NCBI GenBank assembly: GCA_900012615.1
Contig: LT009757.1
Location: forward strand, 504,044-568,043
Length of the DNA: 64,000 bases
Source of the DNA: Agrobacterium genomosp. 13 str. CFBP 6927
GTDB lineage: Bacteria > Pseudomonadota > Alphaproteobacteria > Rhizobiales > Rhizobiaceae
Direction: 5' to 3'
Below the pieces are notes generated by a model that was given only the letters and a program-made list of their open reading frames with translations, was not told the DNA's origin and ran no database searches. The position numbers were made by a program, and so were the translations under genes. This document shows positions 17,927 through 26,474 of the stretch, piece after piece; position 1 is the first letter of the stretch, and every line of letters starts with the position of its first letter.

Positions 17927-19732
17927 TTAGAGAACTTTTGCGAGGAATTCAGCGGTGCGGGGGTGATCCGGGCTGCCGAACACCTTTTCCGGCGTACCCG
18001 TTTCGATGATGCGGCCCTGCTCCATGAAGACGACCCTGTCGGAGACTTCCCGGGCAAAACCGATTTCATGGGTAACGATGATGAGCGTGACACCGGAGCG
18101 CGAAAGCTCCTTGATGACGTCAAGCACCTCGTTGACGAGTTCAGGATCGAGCGCGGATGTCGGCTCGTCGAACAGCAGCACCTTCGGCCGCAATGCCAGC
18201 GCCCGGGCAATCGCCACGCGCTGCTGCTGCCCGCCGGAAAGCTGGCGAGGATAGGCGCCGGCTTTTTCGGCAAGGCCGACACGCGCCAGAAGATCGCGCG
18301 CCTCAGCTTCGGCCTGCTCTTTCGAAATGCCTCGAACGGCGATGGGCGCTTCGATGATGTTTTCAAGCGTAGTCAGATGCGGGAACAGGTTGAAGCTCTG
18401 GAACACCATTCCCACTTCGGCGCGGCGCTTGAGGATTTCGCGTTCCTTCAGTTCATAAAGCGTGTCGCCCTTTTGGCGATAGCCGACCAGTTCGCCGTCT
18501 ATGGCGATGAAACCGTCATCGACGCGCTCCAGATGGTTGATGGAGCGCAGCAAGGTGGACTTGCCGGAGCCGGACTGACCGAGAATGGTGGTGACGCTGC
18601 CCGCCAGAATGGAAAGGCTGATATCATCCAGCACCTTGAGCGACCCGAAGGATTTTGAAACACCGTGAATATTGACCGACCCGCCGCGATTTCCGAGCTG
18701 GAAGCTGGCGGCAGGGGTGGACACCGCGCGCTCGGGTCTGGTCGCAACCGACACCGCCGTTTCCACGGTTTCAGGCAAAAGCTTGCGCGGCAGGAAGGTA
18801 CGGTAGATCGTGGCGAACAGGGACGGCGGCGGGTTGCGCAGCGCACCGCGTGAAAAATGCCGCTCGATATGGTGCTGAACGATCGAAAGTGCAGTCAGGA
18901 TCACCAGATACCAGACGGTCGCGACCATCAGCAGCGGGATCACTTCCAGATTGCGGCGATAGATGATCTGGATCGTATAGAACAGCTCCGGCAGGGCTAG
19001 GATATAGACCTGCGACGTGCCCTTGGCGAGACCGATGATATCGTTGAAGGCGGTGGGCAGGATGGAGCGCATCGCCTGCGGCAGAACGATGCGGGACGCC
19101 TGCCGCCGCCGGGGAAGACCAAGTGCTGCGGCAGCTTCCAGCTGCCCCTGATCGACCGAAAGGATGCCGCCACGCACGATTTCGGATGCGAAGGCGGCCT
19201 GATTGAGCGTCAGCCCCAGAACGGCCGCCGCAAAAGGCGTCATCAGCTGCGTCGTATTCCAGCTGAAGAAATTGATGCCGGTATAGGGAACGCCGATCGT
19301 CACCGTTTCATAGAGATAACCGAGATTGTTGAGGATCAGCAGCAGCACGATCAAAGGGATCGACCGGAAAATCCAGATATAGGTCCAGGAGACGGCAACC
19401 AGCAGCGGCGAACGCGAAACGCGGGCAAGCGCCAGAAGCGTTCCGAGCACAAAACCGAACAGCGCACCGAGCGCGGTGAGCAGCAGCGTCCTGCCAAGAC
19501 CGACCAGCACCGGTTCGGCGAAAAACCACTCCGCAAAGACATCCCAGCCCCAGCGCGGGTTGCCGAAGATGGAATGCAGAACGGCCGCTATGATGAGAAC
19601 GGAGAAGACCGTGCCCACCGTTCGTAAGGGATAACGGGCCGGAACGATGCGAAAATGGGCATAACCGCCCTTGATCGGTTCACCCTTCTGCTCGCTCACC
19701 GCCACATGCGGAAAATCAGAGGCTATCGTCAT
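17927..19732 (-). CDS. Fused amino-acid ABC permease and ATP-binding protein
   Basis: 601 residues from the ATG at 19732; the 30 upstream in-frame codons overlap the acetyltransferase end and look non-coding. N-terminal half: HisM-type permease with about five membrane helices (residues 35-270) and an EAA loop [21 protein letters not shown] linker of about 70 residues leads to a complete ABC ATPase: Walker [10 protein letters not shown] near 380, signature LSGGQQQRV, Walker [12 protein letters not shown]. Permease and ATPase are separate genes in most relatives. With two receptors and the oxidase, acetylase and deacylase genes it forms one operon. Confidence 0.9.
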   Translation of the reverse strand: MTIASDFPHVAVSEQKGEPIKGGYAHFRIVPARYPLRTVGTVFSVLIIAAVLHSIFGNPRWGWDVFAEWFFAEPVLVGLGRTLLLTALGALFGFVLGTLLALARVSRSPLLVAVSWTYIWIFRSIPLIVLLLILNNLGYLYETVTIGVPYTGINFFSWNTTQLMTPFAAAVLGLTLNQAAFASEIVRGGILSVDQGQLEAAAALGLPRRRQASRIVLPQAMRSILPTAFNDIIGLAKGTSQVYILALPELFYTIQIIYRRNLEVIPLLMVATVWYLVILTALSIVQHHIERHFSRGALRNPPPSLFATIYRTFLPRKLLPETVETAVSVATRPERAVSTPAASFQLGNRGGSVNIHGVSKSFGSLKVLDDISLSILAGSVTTILGQSGSGKSTLLRSINHLERVDDGFIAIDGELVGYRQKGDTLYELKEREILKRRAEVGMVFQSFNLFPHLTTLENIIEAPIAVRGISKEQAEAEARDLLARVGLAEKAGAYPRQLSGGQQQRVAIARALALRPKVLLFDEPTSALDPELVNEVLDVIKELSRSGVTLIIVTHEIGFAREVSDRVVFMEQGRIIETGTPEKVFGSPDHPRTAEFLAKVL

Positions 19733-19745
19733 CGGGAAAAACCTT

Positions 19746-20303
19746 TCACGGGTGGGCCGGGGAAGATTGCGGCCGGGCGGCCGGTATCGGCGTGCCCTCC
19801 GCGCCAGAGGCGGAGGCGGCATCGGAAAGCCATTTTTCGAAAGGCAGCGTCTTGATCGTCTCGGGATCGGCAGTTGTGTCGAACAAAGCGCGATAGCCGT
19901 TGGTCAGATAAAGGCCCACCGCTTCCGGCTGACGGAAGCCCGTAGTCAGATAGGCGCGGGCATAACCCTGCCGGATCGCCTGCTGCTCCAACTCCTGAAG
20001 CACAATCTTCGCAAGCCCTTGCCGGCGGTAGGCCGAGTGGGTCCAGACCCGCTTGAACTCGGCGCTCTCTTCATCGTAGCGCATGAAGGCGCCGCCAGCG
20101 ATCGCCTTGCCGTCGCGCAGCAACAACAGGAAGTTGCCCGACGGTGGGCTGAAGGCCTCCGACGGATATTTGTTCATTTCCGCCTTCGCGCCTTCCGCAC
20201 TGAAATATGTGCCGTAGCGGCTGTCATATTCGAACAGCAGCTCATCCAGAAGCGGGGCTGCGAGCGGATCCTTGACCGATGTGTAGAGAAAACTGTCGCT
20301 CAT
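19746..20303 (-). CDS. GNAT N-acetyltransferase (YxeL/YtmI-like position)
   Basis: 185 residues. The GNAT core has the acetyl-CoA loop [11 protein letters not shown] near 92-102 and the strand [20 protein letters not shown]. The C-terminal 20 residues are proline/alanine-rich and poorly conserved in appearance. AGGA precedes ATG. It is sandwiched between the transporter (13 bp) and an M20 amidohydrolase (23 bp). In the Bacillus yxe and ytm operons such an enzyme N-acetylates S-(2-succino)cysteine before oxygenation; the same role is proposed here from context. Confidence 0.8.
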   Translation of the reverse strand: MSDSFLYTSVKDPLAAPLLDELLFEYDSRYGTYFSAEGAKAEMNKYPSEAFSPPSGNFLLLLRDGKAIAGGAFMRYDEESAEFKRVWTHSAYRRQGLAKIVLQELEQQAIRQGYARAYLTTGFRQPEAVGLYLTNGYRALFDTTADPETIKTLPFEKWLSDAASASGAEGTPIPAARPQSSPAHP

Positions 20304-20326
20304 CTCGTTGTCCTAAATTCGTTGCA

Positions 20327-21514
20327 TCAGGAGAGATACGCTTCCGCCAGGCGCACCCAGAAGCGCGCCGCAGGCGCGATGATGGCATCGTTGAAATCGT
20401 AATGGGGGCTGTGCAGCGGCGCGCTGTCGCCATTGCCGACGAAGAGATAGGAGCCTGGCCGCTCGAGCAGCATGAAGGCGAAATCTTCGCTCGCCGTTCG
20501 CGGCTGAAAGCCTTCGGCAACCTGTTCGGCGGGGAAATGCCGCTTGGCGACATCGCGGGCGAAGACTGTCTGCCTGACGTGATTGATGACGGGCGGGAAA
20601 CCACGGGAATAGGCGACATCGGCGGTTGCGCCGAAGCTTTCGGCCTGCGCTTTCGCAAGGGCGGGAAGCCGCTCCTCCAGCCGGTCGCGAACGGCGGGCG
20701 AAAAGGCCCGGGCGGTGATCTGGAGTTCCACACTCTCGGGAATGACATTGGAGGCCGTGCCGCCATGAATGGAGCCCACCGTCAGCACTGCCATTTCCCG
20801 CGGATCGACATTGCGCGAGACGATGCTCTGCAAGGCGGTGACAAAACTTGCCGAGGCGAGGACCGGATCGACCGTTTCATGCGGCGCCGCCCCGTGCCCG
20901 CCCTTGCCGATGATGCGCACCTTGGCCTTGTCCACGGAGGCCATGGCGGGCCCTTCGACGAAGCCGAATTGTCCGGTTTCGACACTCGGCCAATTGTGCA
21001 ACCCGAACACCGCATCGACGGGAAACCGCTCGAACAGCCGGTCCTTTATCATCGCTCTCGCGCCTGCACCGATTTCCTCGGCGGGCTGGAAAATCAGCGT
21101 CAGCGTACCGGAAAAACTCGATGTTTCGGCAAGGTACCGGGCGGCGGCGAGCAGGATCGTCGTGTGGCCGTCATGACCGCAGGCATGCATCACACCCTGC
21201 GTCTGGCTGGCATAGGCAAGGCCGGTCTCCTCGACGATGGGCAGGGCGTCGATATCGGCGCGAATGCCCAGACGTTTGTCACCGTGTCCGCGTTTCAGGG
21301 TGGCGACGACACCATGGCCGCCGACGCCCTCCGTCACCTCATATCCGAAAGACAGAAGATACCGGGCAACTAGCGCCGCCGTGCGTTTTTCCCCCAGCGA
21401 AAGCTCCGGATGCCGGTGGAGATCATGCCGGATGGCGATGCTCTCCTCGATAAAGGCAAGGATTCCCCGTTCGGCGTCGTCCTGCGGACGCGCGCCGTCA
21501 ATGCGGATATTCAT
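20327..21514 (-). CDS. M20 family N-acyl amino acid amidohydrolase (HipO/YxeP type)
   Basis: 395 residues. Metal ligands are visible in HACGHDGH (residues 110-117), IRADIDALP (84-92) and PAEEIGAGA. The family removes acyl groups from N-acyl amino acids in the cytoplasm. In this operon it would deacetylate the product of the monooxygenase, releasing a free amino acid such as cysteine. AGGAG precedes ATG. A second M20 paralogue occurs at 49666. Confidence 0.85.
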   Translation of the reverse strand: MNIRIDGARPQDDAERGILAFIEESIAIRHDLHRHPELSLGEKRTAALVARYLLSFGYEVTEGVGGHGVVATLKRGHGDKRLGIRADIDALPIVEETGLAYASQTQGVMHACGHDGHTTILLAAARYLAETSSFSGTLTLIFQPAEEIGAGARAMIKDRLFERFPVDAVFGLHNWPSVETGQFGFVEGPAMASVDKAKVRIIGKGGHGAAPHETVDPVLASASFVTALQSIVSRNVDPREMAVLTVGSIHGGTASNVIPESVELQITARAFSPAVRDRLEERLPALAKAQAESFGATADVAYSRGFPPVINHVRQTVFARDVAKRHFPAEQVAEGFQPRTASEDFAFMLLERPGSYLFVGNGDSAPLHSPHYDFNDAIIAPAARFWVRLAEAYLS

Positions 21515-21598
21515 GGTTCTGGTCTCCTGCGCCGCGCTTCACCCGCACAGCACGTTTAATTTTTTTTCGGGCGACAACAGCTGCCGCCCGGCGCTACT

Positions 21599-22939
21599 TC
21601 ATGCGATAGCCTTGTCGGGGCCGCTTTCGGCGCGGGAATAGATGCTTTCCTTGAAAGGCAGGCCCAGATGCTCACGCAGCGTTGCGCCTTCCAGATGCGG
21701 TTCGAAATAACCACGACGCTGAAGCACCGGAATGACGAGGCGGATGAAATCGTCCAGCCCCTCGGCAATGACCGGGAAGCCCAGAATGAAACCATCAGCC
21801 GCATCGTGCTCCACCCAGCGGATGATCTCGTCCGCCACCTTGTCCGGGGTTCCGATGAAGCCTTCGCGCGGGGTTGCGGCTTCGAGCGCCGCCTCGCGCA
21901 GCGTCTGGTTCTTTTCCTTCGCACGGCGCTTGATGCGGTCGGTCGTCGAACGGAAGCTGTTCTTGCCGATATCTCCGAGTTCGGGGAAAGGCTCATCCAG
22001 CGGATAGACGCTGAAATCGTGATGGTCGAAGAAGCGGCCGAGATAAGCAAGCGCATCCTCGATGGTGATGAGGTTGCGGATGATGTCGTATTTCGCTTCC
22101 GCTTCCTCCTGCGTTTCACCGACAATGGGCCCGATACCGGGGAAAATCTTCACGTCGGAAGCGGACCGGCCCTGCGCGACAGCGCTCTGCTTCACACGTT
22201 TCAGGAATGTCTGGTTTTCCTCGAGCGAGGCGGAATTGGTAAAGACGGCATCGGCATGTTTGCCTGCAAGGCCGATACCGGCATCGGAAGAACCGGCCTG
22301 GAATACCACCGGTTGGCCCTGCGGCGAACGCTGGATGTTCAGCGGGCCTTCCACCTGGAAGAAACGGCCCTTGTGGCCGAGCGTGTGGAGTTTTTGCCTG
22401 TCGAAAAATTGCCCCGTCTCGCGGTTGCGCACGAAGGCATCATCGTCCCAGCTGTCCCACAGCCCCTTGATCACTTCCAGATATTCATCGGCGATCTCGT
22501 AGCGCAGGGCATGTTCGGGATGGTTGCGGCTGTAGTTTTTCGCCGTGCCCTCGAGCGGCGTCGTCACGGCATTCCAGCCGGCCCTGCCGCCGCTCAGAAG
22601 ATCGAGCGAGGCAAACTGGCGCGCGATGGTGAAAGGGTCGCTGTAGGAGGTTGAAACCGTGCCGGCGAGGCCGATCTTCGACGTGACGGAAGCCAGTGCC
22701 GAAAGGACGGTCAAAGGCTCGAACCGATTGAGGAAATGCGGGATGGACTTGTCATTGATATAAAGCCCGTCGGCCACGAAGGCGAAGGCGATACCGGCTG
22801 CTTCCGCCTTCAGCGCTGTTTTCCTGAAAAAATCGAAATTGACGCTGGCATTGACCGGGCTTTTCGGGTGCCGCCAGGCGTTCATATGCCCGCCCGGGCC
22901 CTGGAGCATGATGCCGAAACGGACTGTCTTTTTCGTCAT
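21599..22939 (-). CDS. Luciferase-like FMN monooxygenase, NtaA/DszA family (YxeK/CmoJ-like)
   Basis: 446 residues from ATG 22939, which has AGGAGG 7 bp upstream; nine further in-frame codons upstream are unlikely. Family marks: GHMNAWRHP near the N terminus, FVADGLYINDKSIPHFLNRF, STSYSDPFTIARQFASLD, SGGRAGWN and VFQAGSSDAG. The DKSIPHFLNRFEP stretch is, from memory, close to YxeK of Bacillus, which oxygenates N-acetyl-S-(2-succino)cysteine. It needs reduced FMN from a separate reductase; the nearest candidate is at 25726. It sits 23 bp from the next LLM gene. Confidence 0.87.
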   Translation of the reverse strand: MTKKTVRFGIMLQGPGGHMNAWRHPKSPVNASVNFDFFRKTALKAEAAGIAFAFVADGLYINDKSIPHFLNRFEPLTVLSALASVTSKIGLAGTVSTSYSDPFTIARQFASLDLLSGGRAGWNAVTTPLEGTAKNYSRNHPEHALRYEIADEYLEVIKGLWDSWDDDAFVRNRETGQFFDRQKLHTLGHKGRFFQVEGPLNIQRSPQGQPVVFQAGSSDAGIGLAGKHADAVFTNSASLEENQTFLKRVKQSAVAQGRSASDVKIFPGIGPIVGETQEEAEAKYDIIRNLITIEDALAYLGRFFDHHDFSVYPLDEPFPELGDIGKNSFRSTTDRIKRRAKEKNQTLREAALEAATPREGFIGTPDKVADEIIRWVEHDAADGFILGFPVIAEGLDDFIRLVIPVLQRRGYFEPHLEGATLREHLGLPFKESIYSRAESGPDKAIA

Positions 22940-22962
22940 GTCATTTCCTCCTGAGGACAAGT

Positions 22963-23964
22963 TCACGCCGCCCTGGAAAGGCGGTGTGTGGCCAGCAATT
23001 CGATCGAGGCAAGCCGCTGATCGGCTCCGACATGCGGCGGTTCAATGATGAATTCCTCGATACCGTGCTCATCGGAAAGCGCGCGCAGCGCCTTGTGAAT
23101 ATCCTCCGGCCCGCCATGCAGGACGTTGGGCTTGCGCTCCTCGATGCGATAATCGGTATCGCCGGACTGGCGGGCAAATTCTTCGGCCTGCTCACGGCGG
23201 CCAAGATTGAACGCCTTGCCGTCACTGAGGAACACACGATAGATGCGCTGCCCCTCAACCTGCCTTGCCGCATGCTCTGGATCGCTGGCGGCAAAGACCG
23301 AGAGGGCAAGGATCGGCGCTTTCCCGCCGCTTTCCTCGCGGAAAGCCGAGAGGCTGCTGCGAAGAACGTCCGGATCACCATTAAGATGACCGGCAAAGAC
23401 AAAACTCCATCCTCTGGACGCCGCAAGCCTTGCGCTTTCAGGGCTGGCGCCGAGCAGAAATCTGTCCACCGCAACCGGCGGCACCGGTCTCGCCTGCAAC
23501 CCGGCCTGCGCATGATCCTGCGGTGCAGCGCCCGAGAGGAACGTGGTGAGTTCACTGAGTGCCGTTTCGAAATCCGGCTTGCGGGCGGGGTCATAGGCCT
23601 GCTGCAAGGCGGACGTCGCAAGCGGCAGTCCGCCCGGCGTCTTGCCGATACCAAGATCGACCCGACCGGGCGCGAGAGAGGACAAAACATTGAAAACTTC
23701 AGCAACCTTGTATGGGCTGTAATGCTGCAGCATCACGCCTCCCGAGCCGACGCGGATACGGGAGGTCTTCGCCAGAATCCACGCAACCAGCGCCTCAGGC
23801 GCGGAACCGGCAAGCTCCGGCGAATTGTGATGTTCGGCGACCCAGAAACGGCGGTAACCCAGTTCTTCGGCGCGTCTGGCGAGATTGATCGTGTCGCGGA
23901 ACGCGCTTGCCGCGTTCTCACCCGTCGGAACCGGGCTCTTGTCCAGCAAACTGAGCGTATACAT
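22963..23964 (-). CDS. Luciferase-like monooxygenase, MsnO8 family (YtmO/CmoO-like)
   Basis: 333 residues from the second of two adjacent ATGs, which leaves 5 bp to GAGG. The N-terminal MYTLSLLDKSPVPTG and RFWVAEHHNSPELAGSAPEAL are typical of the MsnO8 branch of luciferase-like proteins, as is SGGVMLQHYSPYKVAEVF. The true partner flavin and substrate are unknown; in the Bacillus ytm operon the equivalent gene accompanies the cysteine-derivative monooxygenase. First gene of the minus-strand operon, with a promoter region shared with the divergent Rrf2 gene. Confidence 0.85.
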   Translation of the reverse strand: MYTLSLLDKSPVPTGENAASAFRDTINLARRAEELGYRRFWVAEHHNSPELAGSAPEALVAWILAKTSRIRVGSGGVMLQHYSPYKVAEVFNVLSSLAPGRVDLGIGKTPGGLPLATSALQQAYDPARKPDFETALSELTTFLSGAAPQDHAQAGLQARPVPPVAVDRFLLGASPESARLAASRGWSFVFAGHLNGDPDVLRSSLSAFREESGGKAPILALSVFAASDPEHAARQVEGQRIYRVFLSDGKAFNLGRREQAEEFARQSGDTDYRIEERKPNVLHGGPEDIHKALRALSDEHGIEEFIIEPPHVGADQRLASIELLATHRLSRAA

Positions 23965-24272
23965 CATCACCTCGCACGTCTTTTGATGCATACTTTGTCT
24001 ACTGATTTTATATGCTAATAAAGGACGTTCGTTCCACGTTGCGATGCGATCAGAGAAAATATTGTTTCCCGCGATGTTTTCAGCAGTTGTCTTTGGCAAA
24101 GCAATCCACAACCATGAATACACTGGCGCAAAAAGGCAGGCAAAGAGGCGTTTCCGGTACCGAGCCCGGACGAAACGGGCTTGCGCCGGAATTCGGTAAA
24201 AACTACTTAGTAAGTTGAGAACAACATGATCCGGCATTCCAGACTATGCCGGCTCTCTTTTCGGATCATGCA
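23965..24272. promoter_or_regulatory. Divergent control region of the Rrf2 gene and the cysteine-salvage operon
   Basis: 308 bp. A degenerate TAGTCNACTA-type site (TTGTCTACTGATTTTAT, from 23996) lies about 35 bp upstream of the minus-strand monooxygenase. A palindrome TACTTAGTA (within 24201-24215) lies about 65 bp upstream of the Rrf2 start. Both are candidate operators; binding proteins are not known. Confidence 0.5.
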
Positions 24273-24722
24273 ATGCTGACCAAAAAAGGCAAATATGGGT
24301 TGAAGGCTCTTGTCGATCTGGCGCGGTTGCCCCAGGGCGAGACCGCTTTCGTGACCGAGATTGCGACCCGTAACAATATTCCGAAAAAATTTCTGGATAC
24401 GATCCTTCTCGAGCTGCGCAACAGCGGTATCCTGCGCTCCAAGAAGGGACCGAATGGCGGCTATTCGCTCTCGAAAATGCCATCGGAAATCATGATCGGC
24501 CAGGTCATCCGCACGCTCGACGGGCCGCTGGCCCCCATTCGCTGTGCCAGCCGCACCGCGTTTGAAGCCTGCGACGACTGTGACGATCCCGAGACCTGTC
24601 AGGTCAGGGTTTCGATGACGGACGTGCGCGACGCCATCGCAACAATCCTGGACAATATGACGCTCGCACAATTCGTCGCCAAGGACGGCCAGGACGCACG
24701 GTCCATTCCTGCGGGCGAATAG
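24273..24722 (+). CDS. Rrf2 family transcriptional regulator with cysteine cluster
   Basis: 149 residues from ATG 24273; MLTKKGKYGLKALVDLA is the standard Rrf2 N terminus, so the earlier ATG at 24246 is set aside. A winged HTH covers residues 1-65 (ATRNNIPKKFLDTILLEL, KKGPNGGYSL). Then Cys91, Cys100, Cys103 and Cys109 form a C-x8-C-x2-C-x5-C cluster near the usual Fe-S position of IscR-like members. Rrf2 proteins such as CymR and IscR sense cysteine status or Fe-S clusters. Divergent from the cysteine-salvage operon and next to the sulfur genes, it is the best local candidate for a sulfur regulator. Confidence 0.85.
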   Translation: MLTKKGKYGLKALVDLARLPQGETAFVTEIATRNNIPKKFLDTILLELRNSGILRSKKGPNGGYSLSKMPSEIMIGQVIRTLDGPLAPIRCASRTAFEACDDCDDPETCQVRVSMTDVRDAIATILDNMTLAQFVAKDGQDARSIPAGE

Positions 24723-24729
24723 GCTCTGC

Positions 24730-25674
24730 CTATTGCCGGCGCAGATCGTCCCCCAGAGACGCAATCAACCCGGATTCGCTTACGCCATCGATAAGGCCGA
24801 GACGCGCCATCAGGATTTCCAGCGTGATGGCATTGTTCCGGACCGACCGAAAGGTGACGTTTTCCGCGCCCACCTGCGCTGCATCGATATTGGCCGCAAG
24901 CCGGGAGATTTGCGCTTTCAGCAATTCAATGGCGAGAAAGACTTCGCCGATGACCGGCCGTGTTTCGCCTTCGTCGGCCAGCCTGTCGATCAGGAGTGCG
25001 GAAAGCTCACGCTGCTTTTCACCCAGAGCCACGGCCGCCTTCAAGAGGGTGGAAACGGAGGCGGCCAGATTTCCAGCCCCCTGGGCAAGGAACGCGACCT
25101 GATCGGCGCGCAGCAGGCCATCCCATGATGTATTGGGCCGATTGCGCAAAACGACGAGCAGCGTCTGCCCGGCCGCATTGACGGCCGGAACGACGATCCA
25201 GTCCGCATCGGCAGTGACCGATCGCATGGCATCATCAGGAAGCCGCAAGGCGTAGTCATCGCCAGTCACCAGCACCGCCTGGTCCACACCAGCGTCAGAC
25301 GATGCAAGCGCAAATGTCTCACCAAGATCGAGGCGGGCAAAAAGAGCCTTGCGCTGCTCTTCGCTTCCCGCATTCCGGATGAATTCAAGCGCGGTGAAAT
25401 GCTCGACGAGATCATGCGCCGCTGCCGCATCGGCCGCCGAAATAATCGAAAGCGCCTGCGAAAGAACGTCATTGGTTATATCCGCCCCGCCCAGCTCATT
25501 CGGAACGGAGAGGGCGAGGAGACCGGAACGGGCGATCCGCGCATGGATTTGCCCCGGACTTTCCACGGCGCATTTTTCAGCGATCGTACGGGCGACGGTC
25601 AGGACATCGCCATCCGCGCCGAGACGCGGGGGCACGAAACGAATTCTTTCGCCGAGTGGCGTGACGGATCCCAT
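24730..25674 (-). CDS. Short acyl-CoA-dehydrogenase-fold protein (SfnB/DszC-related, possibly inactive)
   Basis: 314 residues from ATG 25674, which has GGGAG upstream; members of this fold are usually near 390-415. The N-terminal helical domain is recognisable (SGLLALSVPNELGGADITND, ISAADAAAAHDLVEH). The central flavin-binding beta domain is reduced, and the C terminus lacks the FDRxWRNxRT region seen in the DszC-like protein at 41964. It follows the flavin reductase by 51 bp. It may be a degenerate oxygenase or a non-flavin helper; function unknown. Confidence 0.7.
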   Translation of the reverse strand: MGSVTPLGERIRFVPPRLGADGDVLTVARTIAEKCAVESPGQIHARIARSGLLALSVPNELGGADITNDVLSQALSIISAADAAAAHDLVEHFTALEFIRNAGSEEQRKALFARLDLGETFALASSDAGVDQAVLVTGDDYALRLPDDAMRSVTADADWIVVPAVNAAGQTLLVVLRNRPNTSWDGLLRADQVAFLAQGAGNLAASVSTLLKAAVALGEKQRELSALLIDRLADEGETRPVIGEVFLAIELLKAQISRLAANIDAAQVGAENVTFRSVRNNAITLEILMARLGLIDGVSESGLIASLGDDLRRQ

Positions 25675-25725
25675 GCTCAACTCCCTCAAAGAATGACCAA
25701 GTGAAAGCGCCGGAAAGGACGGCGC

Positions 25726-26271
25726 TCAGTCCAGCGAATGATACCGGCCGTTTTGATAGACCAGCGAATGCCCGGAGCCGAGGCGAATCGCCTCGACCTT
25801 GCCGATGACGATGACGTGGCTGTGCCGCTCGATTGCCTCCTCGATGGTGCAGTCGATTGCGGCAACGGCATCCTCGAGAATAGGCGCGCCGCTCGCCAGA
25901 CGGGTCCATTCCGCGCCGCGATAACGCTCTTCCCCTTTCAGGCCGCCGATGCCGGCAAACTGATTGGCGACGAACTGATGGCTCGGGCCGATAATATTCA
26001 CCGCGAAATGACCGAAACGTTCCACCACGGGCCATGTGGACGAGGAGCGGTTGAGCGCAACCAGAATTCTCGGCGGATCGACCGACAGGGCGGTGGCGGA
26101 TGTCACCGTGGCGCCTGTGCGCGCATCACCCTCGCCTGCCGTGATGACGCTGACGCCGCCGCCCAGCGTTCTGAGCGCGGCCTTCAGGCTGTCGGCATCC
26201 GGCGCCTTGCCGGAAACGGGATCGCGGAGATTGATGAATTGTTGATCCTTGGCCGCATATTGCAATGTCAT
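25726..26271 (-). CDS. NAD(P)H:flavin oxidoreductase (HpaC/NtaB/DszD type)
   Basis: 181 residues of the split-barrel flavin reductase family. Visible: LGGGVSVITAGEG, the GATVTSATALSVDPPRILVAL core that contacts FMN, and FAVNIIG. The family supplies free FMNH2 to luciferase-like and DszC-type monooxygenases. It is the only flavin reductase found in the window, while eight luciferase-like and up to three acyl-CoA-dehydrogenase-fold proteins need reduced flavin, so it probably serves several. AGGAG precedes ATG. A sulfur-type palindrome lies about 90 bp upstream. Confidence 0.87.
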   Translation of the reverse strand: MTLQYAAKDQQFINLRDPVSGKAPDADSLKAALRTLGGGVSVITAGEGDARTGATVTSATALSVDPPRILVALNRSSSTWPVVERFGHFAVNIIGPSHQFVANQFAGIGGLKGEERYRGAEWTRLASGAPILEDAVAAIDCTIEEAIERHSHVIVIGKVEAIRLGSGHSLVYQNGRYHSLD

Positions 26272-26340
26272 CGGTGGCTCCTGAAAACAGCTGATTTGTT
26301 CAATAGCTAACAGCGGCGGCGGGGTGTGAAATAGACATCG

Positions 26341-26370
26341 TTTTCCATAATCGTAATATTCTATAGAAAT
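26341..26370 (-). promoter_or_regulatory. Sulfur-type palindrome upstream of the flavin reductase
   Basis: TTTTCCATAA at 26341-26350 and a perfect 10-bp palindrome TTCTATAGAA at 26359-26368. Related sites occur at 28068, 30485, 31439 and 54147. Centred about 92 bp from the flavin reductase start. Confidence 0.5.
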
Positions 26371-26436
26371 AATGTTTTATGTAGCCTTTCCCTTTGCCTT
26401 CGGGCATCCCGCCGCGTGGGTGTTGCCGGAGACAGC

Positions 26437-26463
26437 AAAGGAAAGACGGCAGAAACCGCCGTC
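26437..26463 (-). terminator. Terminator of ssuD
   Basis: On the minus strand, stem GACGGC/GCCGTC (26458-26463 with 26445-26450) followed by TTTCCTTT, 11 bp after the ssuD stop. Confidence 0.7.
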
Positions 26464-26474
26464 CCCGTGATGGA

